Origin: Pteria penguin
Lineage: Eukaryota > Mollusca > Bivalvia > Pterioida > Pteriidae
NCBI GenBank assembly: GCA_035048485.1
Contig: CM068580.1
Span: forward strand, 37,358,085 to 37,422,084
Direction: 5' to 3'
DNA length: 64,000 nucleotides
Under the pieces are notes generated by a model. The model saw nothing but the letters and a program-made list of their open reading frames with translations, was not told the DNA's origin and did not search any database. Position 1 is the stretch's first letter; each line of letters starts with the position of its first letter. Below, one piece after another: positions 11,301 to 22,100 of this stretch. The translations under genes were made by a program, and so were the position numbers.

Positions 11301-13020
11301 TTTTAAGCTACATCTTGTGAATTGTAATATTCTGAATATTATAATGTAGAAGATCTAGCTGAAAACTGCGAATAACAAATCCGCACAAAATGGTGTGGAA
11401 GCACGCGCGTATGCCAGGCTACGCCACTGCAAAGGGGGGGGGGGTTGTATGAAGTAAGGGATCACAAATGTGGCTATATAATATATTACTAATGTATGAA
11501 TATACAGACACTCGATTCACATACGGTTTATTTGATGATATAAATAAAGTACAAAACTAAAAAACTGAATGTAGTTTTTATTTCAAATATGTTTTATGAT
11601 AAATATATATTCGCTCAAAAGAGCTATTAATTTGATCCTTCACATCATTTACACTATCCAAACAATATCCTCTTATTAACGTGCAAATTATTTACCGCAA
11701 CAAACAACAAAGCCGGTATAGTTCGTTGGAAAAACATGTTATTATAATGACCATGGCGGGTTTGGATAGTGGTCGGATCATCTGGGGACGCATACTCTTG
11801 TATAGTGGTCGGTTTGGTTTCTGGCCGGATCGTCCTGTTACCCGGCATGACAGGCAAAGTGTTGAGGTCTTAATATGACATTCGTAAACCGGATCCCATT
11901 TGTTGTTGTTGTTGTTATTATGTTGTATAGTTAATATAATGTATGATATGCAGCTTTCCTAAAAGAATGGCGAGATCTATAGCGGAGCAAAAATCTCAAT
12001 TCATTTACACCATTTCGTCCGAAGTACAACCCCACCCCCTCACCCCAATGTTGAAGTTGTAGACTAAGTTTGTTGTTGTTGGTTTTTTGTTTTGTTTTTG
12101 TTTTTTGTTTATTTAATTAGTTTGTTTATTTTTGAGCAATGCGTGACCAGTGCCACTGAAAGCTCTATGCAATAAGTTGACCCAGCTCCAGACATTGATT
12201 TTAACGAGGCCGTTCTGGGTAAAAAATATCTCAAAAATTACAATAGGAAACTTGATCATTTTTTCGTCAGTGATGAAATGCTAAATAAAAATAATTTTCA
12301 GAGAATTGTAGCAAAATTAACCGCTTGGTTAAATTTTGGGGGGAAATCTCAATAAACACTATTTTTAACGTTTTGAAAACGTTGTCGTAATCAGATATTA
12401 TGGGAATTAATTTCGATATATTAATGTTGGGTAGATCTAGAAACATTTCGGTTAAACTATGCTGATTTTATAATTTGTTGATAATGTTTAAATATTATCA
12501 ATGTTTTTAAGACGTCACCTCCTTCTTCCAATACGAAATGTACACAAAAGTTGAGCGTTATACTTCATAATTGACTATTTTAAGGATTACAATCGATCGG
12601 CATGCGCTTAAACTTGCGCAGCGCATTAAGACTCGTACCGAGAACGGACTTTGGCCGTATAAACTGAGAAGAGGTCAGATTCAAGTCAATAGATAAAACT
12701 TCAAAAGACCTCACACATACGACCCCCCCAAGACAGAAAGCAATGATATTTATTCTTATCTGAGAAACAATACAGAATGAAAAGAAAAGGGTGGGCGAGG
12801 CGGAGGGAGAGGAGGGCTGGGAAGGTGACATTCAGTTTGTAATCCATTAACTTCCCCCAGGAACACGTTACTTTTTGTGTTCTTATTTAAACGTTTAGAC
12901 TTTACAGCTACTGTAGATTTAGATATAACAAACACTCTAAGTATTTCTTTTGTCGATGATAGATTTATTGCCCTTTCGATCCGCTATCAATGTCCCGCCA
13001 CAAATCGAATAAGTTCAGCC
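11301..13020. other. Intergenic, no gene recognised
   Basis: Contains a G9 run near 11431-11440, a stretch with repeated TGGTCGG (11750-11830), open on both strands but unlike any known protein, and a T/G-rich low-complexity run at 12065-12130. Near 12515-12565 a 'TTCTTCCAATACGAAATGTA...GAGCGTTATACTTCA' segment recurs at about 13890-13955, so it is repetitive. Confidence 0.4.
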
Positions 13021-13167
13021 ATACTGATGACAACACCTGTGGGCATGCGCAGTGTACCACGGTATTATGGGAAGTAAAAGTTTGCAAGGCACGAGAGAAG
13101 AAACTGCTTAAGTAAATTTTTATGAATCTTGATTAGAATAATAATAAAGAGTTAACAACAAATTTCA
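13021..13167 (+). promoter_or_regulatory. Possible promoter/5' UTR of the unrecognised gene
   Basis: Just upstream of the short open exon at 13168 lies GCATGCGCAG (13043-13052), which resembles an NRF1 half-palindrome, then GGGAAGTAAAAG. No TATA box is convincing. This is a suggestion only. Confidence 0.3.
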
Positions 13168-16100
13168 ATGGACGAGCACACACAAGGTAAGGCATATCAA
13201 ATTGATAAAATGCATTAAGGGACACGGCGATGTTGTTTTTACATCGTAATCATTAGATCTACTAACTTGAAGTTGGAAGCTGGGAGTATCATCAGTAGAG
13301 TACTGTATAATAAATACGTTCACTACACTCGTCACTCGAATATCATTTGATATATTAAGTATACATGTCCGTATTTAAAGTCCCACAAAGCGCTGTACGT
13401 GAAACGTGTGTACACTGACTGTGTGAGTTACACGAGATAAATATTCGCGCCATGTTGAAGTTACGTTTACGTCGACACGAGTTGTAAAAATTGTTAGAAT
13501 ACGAACTGATGAACGCATTGTGTTGTTATATATAGTTGTCATTCACATACGAAGTTAGTAACAATACGGTATAAAGTCTGAGTATATTATAGAATAGAAT
13601 GTCTCTAATGTGGACGAATAGTCTATCTTCAACGAATGATTAAGGTCAAGGAGAAAAAGGAGGGTGTGTTAATTTAGCCTTGATCTTGTAAGTTGTATTT
13701 TCTGTAGATGTAAATTGGAATGGAAATATGTTCATGACTACAGAGATTATTGTAAGCTTACTTCTACTTTCTGTTACGCAAACCAGAGATTGAATGTATT
13801 CATTAATTAATTTCAAGCCAGAAGTTATTTAATTATATTCCTTTCATTGATTTTTCCTTTGTCAATTGTGACCCTTGTCACCTCCCTTTTTTTCTTCTTC
13901 TTCTTCCAGTAAGAAGTGTATTCAAAATTTGAGCGTTACACTTCACTTGACAGTTAAGATAAAAGCCTCAGAGGACAATATAATAGGCATTAAAAAGTTA
14001 AAATCCTTGATTATCACTCTAAGCTGAAGTGGGCGTAGATGGTGTGCTGCCTATTCTTCCCATTGGAGTATTGCACTTATTTAGATACCATATGAGAATG
14101 TGACATGTTATCAAAAGTGTATTGTAAATAGAATGATACTAGTTAATTTTTTTTATCCAAATTGATGGTTTTATTTGGAATGCAAGAAGTTGATTTTGTA
14201 TTTAATTAAAAATGATAAAGAATCATGCAAAACATGGAATTCAGTGTTGAAAAATGACTTCCCTTAATCAGTATAATGATATGTTGCATAAACTTGTTCT
14301 TAGCATATGTCAAGGATGATATGCAGAATTAAGAATATAGTATTTTTCATAGCATATGGAATGATCAATCGATAGATTTACACTTATACATGAACATGAT
14401 CTAAAATGTAAATCTATCGATTTTTCTTAGGATAGAATGATCGATCGATAGATTTACACTTACACAAGAACAAATTGATCTAAAATGTAGATTAAGTTTT
14501 TACGCTGTTAAGTGTATCAAAAATGTAACTCAGTACACATTAAGCATGTTAAATATAAATGGATTTTTGCTTTCATTTTGATAAGATACCTTTTCACATT
14601 CATGTTATGTCCTAAGTGAGGGTGACTCAGGGTGGATGAGGTGCTCAGTTTGTGACCGGGAGATCCAGGTTTATTCCTGCCTTGGGCAAACCTGTGTTCT
14701 GTCTTTTGGAATCAAGACAATAAAAATTGAGGTCCTATGTCATGGTAGGCATGACACGTAAAAGATCCCGCACTGCTTCAAGTTGGTCTGTTGCAAAGGT
14801 GTAAACTTCTGTGCAATGCATCAAGTAGATGCTATCACCATATACATGCATGTAAGTAATTGTGGAGTTGAGTAAAACAATAATCAATTCAATTATCTTA
14901 TCTCCAAACACATGCCATGTTTTTATTTCATAAATTTGCTTCAGTGGTTATAAAACTACAATCGGTACATTTTGGTTTGGAGGTTCTCGAACAGCAGTGA
15001 AAACTTATCTAAAATTCATTAGACAAACTGAAGGAAATAATGAGACAGGTATGGCTTATCTACGTGTCTAGAATATTATGTAGCCTGTAAGTATGACAAA
15101 GTAAGCTTGTTATTTAAGTGTGTTCCAGGGGTTGAAAATAACTGAAAATACTTGTGTGGAAGTTGAAAAATGCGAGTTAAAAATAATGGGACTGGAAAAA
15201 AAAATAGCGAGCAGCTTAAATGGTCTGTATACCACAATTTTGCTTATGTTGTTTTCAGAGCTTTATATATCATCATGATCATTGTCAAACGAAAGCTTTA
15301 AAGTGCACTTCTTCATACTGGTTGTATACAGAGACGAACAGAATGCATAGAAAAGATCTAGAGGGATGAGTGAAGAAGTATTGTCATTTTGGTTCCCTTC
15401 CAAAATCAAATTTTAGAAGTTTTTTTTGGACATTTTTTGGACTTGGTGATTTCAATGCAGAAAAGCTGGACAACATTTGAAACAATTGTTGTACATGACC
15501 AGACTTAAAATCAGTCAACAAATGCCCCACCGAAAGAAAATGACTTAATTTGTTGCCGTGAATCACATCTTGCAGAGACAAAGCAAATGCTTAATATCAG
15601 AGTCACCTGAATGTATGTGCAGAAACGTGTTGTAGTTTTTTATTCTGGTGTGAAATAAAATTTGACATATTTTCAACATTTTGTGTTGACTTGATCACAG
15701 TAATGCAAAAATAAATTACTTCCTCCTTCCTGCATGACTGATCATCTAGGTACTCAGGTGAGTGACATAGGCCCACTTGGACATCTTGTTACTGTCTCAC
15801 ATGAAAGACAGGACACTGGTATACCCATGGTGGGAATGGAACCTGGGCCTTCCGGTCACAAGTTGAGCATCTCATCCACTAAGCTATGATGAGTTGATAC
15901 ATAGCATGAATTTTAGACAGTCACAGTAGAGAGCATATCGTAATATTCTTATATAGTTTCAGTCAAAGCTATAAAGGGGTTCATAGAACTAGAAATGATC
16001 GTACAATTTGTATTTCAATTTTCAATTGGGATGGGAGGTAGAAAGGGAGGAAAAAGAAGGGAGGTTACCATGGATGCTCTGCAGCAAGTGGATTTCGTTT

Positions 16101-19100
16101 TGGAGAACTTGAATGTTATCAAAGAGAAAACAGAAGACATCCAAGTTCTGACCAAGCTGTGTAATATAGATAAAACGTAGATTTTGTTTTTAGAAATCCA
16201 TTGTACATATTTCAATTATTGGGAATTGCAACCCAAATGATAAGGAAAATTTCTTATCATAAATGGTCAATTATTCATATTATTTTAAATTTAAAGTACC
16301 TAAGGCCACACCAAATTAATTATTAGTTCTTCAGACATATCTGATAATTTCAAGGGGCAAGCGGGTGCAAAAATAAATTGAATTAATTTTCAAAATGAAG
16401 TTAAAATTACAAAAGTTTGACAAAATAAGGACCTATAGAGTTACGGAAGTTATGAAATATTTATAAGATCTGCCTCATTTTGAAAATATCGATGTCTTAA
16501 GCAATAAAAATGATTCCATATGAAGCCTTTAAACGCAAATCATCATCAATTTGGTGTACAGTTCTGACTTGGTAATCTATCAGGTCGTTTATGAAGACCA
16601 ATAACATCTTTTTTAAAGCATATTAAGGAAGCTTAGTGTCAAATCTAGAAGGAAAAATAGCTCTTGGCGTTCGATTGGAAAATTTGTGCAGGATTATTTT
16701 TTTAATATTAAAATTTGAAATTGGCAATTTTAGGTGCGGTCGCTCTTGAAGAACTAATAATAAATTTGATGTGGCCTAAGTTGATATTTCTAGACTCCAA
16801 AACTCCATCCCGTTCCTTTTACCGGAAGTAAGGTTGTGAGATAAATCATAAAACCAGATAATCTGCTTATTGTAATAAATTATTTCGCGTTTGATACTTA
16901 CAACAATATACATGTACTTGTTTTTTTCTGAAAATCTGATTTGAGTTTGATAATCTACTGCAGTCTTGGTGATCAATTTAGAATACATAGTCACAAATCC
17001 ACCTGAAATGACCAAATTTTAAAAACGCATGTTCATTCATTGAAAGTTATATTGATACATTTTTGTGTTGTTATGTTGTACAGGGAGTGGTTTTGAAGGA
17101 ATGCAGGATGTGCCTTTAGACTCCATACAAATGAAAACTGAAGATGAAGAGAGCCATGTAGTGAATACTGAATACATTGTAATAGAAAATGAGTGTCTAG
17201 TCAAGGAGGAACAGTTCATGCCAGATGACATCATGGTGGAAAATGAATGCTTAGTACTTAGTCAGGATGTTCCCATCTTACAGGATGAGGTATGAATTGT
17301 TTAATTCTAACATCATTTTCAGAAATACTTGTTCTCAATCATTATGTTTCTTTCACCAGAGATTCAGTATATCTTTTCAGATGAATATTTGTCTCAAGAT
17401 CAGTATTGTCCAGTTAACATGAAACTTTGTAAGGGATTACCGGACATTCAGTCCAATAATCTTAAAGGGACATAGTCCGAGACTGGAAAATTGTAACATG
17501 AAAAGGATAAATTACAATATCTTATTTTTCCTGTATTACATAAATTATAAACTTTGTGTTAATTGCAAAATTTAAAACAGTATTGAGTGGAATTAAATTC
17601 GGTTGGTATCAATTCCCCAAATAAGGCGATGCTCCGCCCATAATCATGCGTGTGCGCGGATATTCACTGTAGAAAACAACAAAAATGGTTCACATGGAGG
17701 AATACGAGCACGATAAAAGCAAAAGTGTGGTAGAAAATAGCTATACACAGACTCAGAGGCCAAAAAAAAAAAGGAAAAGTGGAACAAATGTTAGAATCGG
17801 GTAAAGCACGAGTTTCATTGTCATGTGATTTCCTCTGACCAACCTCATCAATATTCAAGGAGTTGGCCTTGTTATGTTGCAAATTTAAAATGGGCATATA
17901 TCGTTAACAACATCGACTTTGGAAACGATACTTTTTACACATCTTAGATAACATACTAGCAATCGATTGCCGTTTAAGAAATCCGTTTACATTTTTTAAT
18001 ACTTTTCCCGACTTCAATCGGACCATGCTCCTTTAAAAATCTGACTGATTTAAAAGAAGGGTTTTTAAAGAAGTGTTCCTATTTTTAGTTCAGTTTTGAA
18101 ATCAACCTAATGTTCAGAAGAATTAATGTCCTACCTTTTACCTTGTCAGTGAAAGTAGATGGTATAGACAGCTAGGATAAATTTTTGTTCAGATATCCCA
18201 AGCTCCTCTTCTATATAATTATAAGAAAGGATGTTTATTATACCCCCTGCAAACAAAGTTTGGGAGGGGGTATATAGGAATCACCTTGTCCGTCTCTCTG
18301 TCTTTCCGTCTCTCTGTCTGTCCAGAAAACTTTAACCTTGACCATAACTTTTGAACCAAAAGAGGCTGGGTATTCATACTACACATGTACATTCCTTGGG
18401 GCAAGACCTTTCTTTTGGTACCAAACTTTTTGACCTTGTGACCTTGGCCTTGACATTCTACCTACTTTTTAAAAACTTTAACCATAGCGTTTGAACCAAA
18501 AGAGACTGGGTATTCATACGACACGTGTATATTCCTTGTGGCAAGACCTTTCTTTTTGGTACCCAAATTTTTGACCTTGTGACCATGCCTTTGACATTTG
18601 ACCTGCATTTAAAAAAATTTAAACTTAGCCATCACTTTTGAACTAAAAGAGATTGGGTATTCATACGACACATGTATATTCCTTGTGGCAAGACCTTTCC
18701 TTTTTGGTACCAAAATTTTTGACCTTGTGACCTTCGCTTTGACATTTGACCTGCATTTTAAAAACTTTAAACTTAGCCATAGCTTTTGAACCAAAAGAGA
18801 CTGGGTATTCATACTACACATGTACATTTCTTGTGGCAAGTCCTTTCTTTGGTACCAAATGTTTTGACCTTGTGACCTTAGCCTTGACATTTGACTTACT
18901 TTTCTAAAAATTTAACCTTAGCCATAACTTTTGAAAGAAAAGAGAAGAGACCTTCATACTTCACATGTGTATTCCTTGTGGCAAGACTTTTCTGTCGATA
19001 CCAACATTTTTGACCTTTTGATCTTGGTCTCGATGTTTGACCTACTTTGTAAAAACTTTAACCTTAGTCATAACTTTTGAAAGAAAAGAGATGGGACCTT

Positions 19101-22100
19101 CATACTACATATGTGTATTCCTTGTGGCAAGACCTTTCAGTCAGTACCAGCATTTTGACCTTGTGACCTTGGCCTTGACATTTGACTTTTTTTTTTTTTA
19201 AAACTTTAACTTTGACAGTAAAGTATAGTCATAGAGAGATAGAGAGTCCATTTTACATGTGTGTATTCTGTATGACAAGTCCTGTACACTGATACAAGAA
19301 GAATTTACACAAAGCCCTTGACCTTCGCCTTCTTCTCAAAAACTGAAATATTGGTCATATATATAGTTCTATGCCCTATTTTGAATTTTGGTGCCGCTGG
19401 GGGTATTTGTCCCGTTAGGACACTTCTTGTTGGTCGGAATTGCATAGCAATTTCAAACCCTAGTCGTTACAATATGCTATGGGGAACGCGTGGAACGCAG
19501 AAAATACCTCCTCGTGTATAAATAGTGTGTCGATATTTAGAAAAAGCGTGATATAGATTTACTTTTAGTACTTATAATTCATATTGTACAAGTCAATGCA
19601 AGATAAGTTTGATCAGATGAGAAAATAGATGTGCCGTATTCTATCGATTTAATTTTAGACGAGTTATATTCATGCGCTGGAGGACATGCAGTCGTTCCGA
19701 ATACTCGACGGAAAGTCCCGAAAAAGTACGATTGACATTATGGTGTAGCTGTGCCGTAATAAGAAGTACACTACTAGTCCGTACTAGTATCCGTTGTATT
19801 ATAATTAATAAAACTTAAGAATATCGCTTCTTTTTATGGCAATGGAATTCGAAGTACTCTACAATCTTCTCTTCACAACGATAAACATACGTCTTGGTAG
19901 TTGTTGATGTGTAATGCTACTAAAAATAGCCAGTTATTTATAGATCTACATTTGTAGACGTGGTTTTCCCCAAATGTACATGTACAGCGGGAGACTTTGT
20001 CCAGATTGCTAATTTCATACTACTGTCAAGGTCAAGTAATAAGAGAGAATGATAGCGGATTTGTTTGACAAAATCGGCAAATGAAAAGGTGAATGACCTT
20101 GATTTGCGATTTCAGGCAAAGAATTAAACTTTTAAAGTCAGGTATGCTTTAAACATGACATGTATAGTTCATTCTTCTGTTGCATTTCTAGGAGAAAGTG
20201 AAGAAAGTCAGTCCGGAAGAAGGATTTTATTTTAAGCTTTTTTGGAACAATTGTCCAAAAGAGCTAATGTTGGTAAAGAAATTATTACCTTCTGACTTCT
20301 TTTTTCTTGATTGACTCGAAACTGAGTATATTTGCACTTGGTATATAGTTTGACCATACATTGATTGTATCTCTTGACAAATAATAAGAGGTAGGGCTTT
20401 CATTTTTAATAAGTATATTTGATCATTCCTTGTGATTAGAGCTTTTTTTTTTATACAATATTTTCCTTCTTTGTGACCTTGACCTTGATCTATGGCATTA
20501 ATTTTCAAGACCGTGGCAATATCCTCTGAATAGTTAAAGATGGAGATTTTATGTTCATTCAGTATCAATATATGTTTTGATGGGAAGTTTTTGATTGATA
20601 CCATATTTATGCCCCCCTTCGAAGAAGGAGGGGCATATTGCTTTGCTGCAGTCAGTCCATCGGTCCGTCTGTCGGTCGGTTGGTCAGTCCATTTACAGTT
20701 CCCGCTCATTATCTCTGGAACCAATAAAGATATTGATATTGAATTATATTTGGTATACAGATACATCTCAAGGATATCCAGGTTAAGATCAAACTTGGTC
20801 ATCGTTCGATAATTTTTGTTATAATTATCCCCCTTGAACTTAGAAAATTTCTTAAAATTAGCAGTTTCCGCTCAATATCTCAGGAACGGACAAAGATATT
20901 TAATTGATATTTCGCATGCAGATACATCTTAAGTATATCTAGGTCAGATTTGAATTTAGTTATCGTTTGATAATTTTTGTAAGAGTTATTCCCCTTGGAC
21001 TTAGGAACTTTCTTAAAATTAACAGTTTCCGCACTTTATTTCTGAAATCAATAAATATATTAAATTGATTTTTGATAAACTGATACATTTAAAGATTATT
21101 TAGGTCAAATTTGATTATGGTTTAATAATTTTTGTGAGAGTTATCCCCCTTGGACTTAGAAAATTTCTTAAAATTAGCAGCTTCCGCTCATTATCTCAGG
21201 AATGGATAGAGATATTGAATTGATATTTTGCATACAGATACATCTTAAGGATATCTAGATAAATTTTAAATTAGGTTATCATTCAATAATTTTTGTAAGA
21301 GTTATTTTCCTTTGACTTAATAAATTTCTTAAATTAGTAGTTTCCACACATTATCTCTGGAACCAATAAAGATATTGAATTGATATTTGATATACTGATA
21401 CATCTAAAGAGTATTTAGGTCAAGTTAATAAGTTATAATTAGGATACCTGTCTTTGGCATATTTCTTTTGATTCTGTTTTGTGTCAGTTAATACTGATGT
21501 CTAAATTAAATGAAGACAAGTGATGCATTTGGTAAAAAATTTTTGTGGGCTACTTGATTTCATGTACCGGCCTACTGGTCTAGTAAAATTTCCCTAGTTT
21601 TATCAACCGCGTATACTGTGTAAAAAGCTTTTTCACTTAGTATAAAGCCAGTATAACCCAGTAGATGAGGTGCTCAGCTTGTGATCAGGAGGCCTGGGTT
21701 CGACTCCTGAATGGGTGCACTGGTGTCCTTGTCTTTCGGATGAGACAGTAAAAACTGAGATCTTTTGTTGCAGTAGATGTGGCACCTAAAAGATTCGTCA
21801 CTGTTTTGGAAGAGTTTGTTGCAAAGGTATGAATTTCTATGCGATGCATCAGGCAGATGTCATCACCATATAGGTGAGCTATGGGGGCACTGATGTTCTG
21901 CCTTTCAGATGAGACAGTGAAAACTGAGGTTTAGGTCACAGTAGGTGACTGCTTTGGGAAGATTAGTTGCAAGGGTATAAATTTCTATTTCTATAAGAGG
22001 AGTATAAATGTAATACTTCACATATAGGTTCCTTTTGACCAGAACTTTCAAGTTATGCTATGACTTTTGACCTTATGACTTTGACCTACTTTTAAAAAAC

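Noticed and set aside
18239..19429. Regular repeats considered as CRISPR-like or satellite arrays
   Set aside because: Units are diverged, have no unique spacers of fixed length, and belong to an interspersed element with a defined head.
20227..20802. 191-codon open frame on the - strand
   Set aside because: It runs through the hairpin and tandem core of the 20609 element and includes translated TCTG-run sequence (RRTDGL type). It is a repeat artefact.
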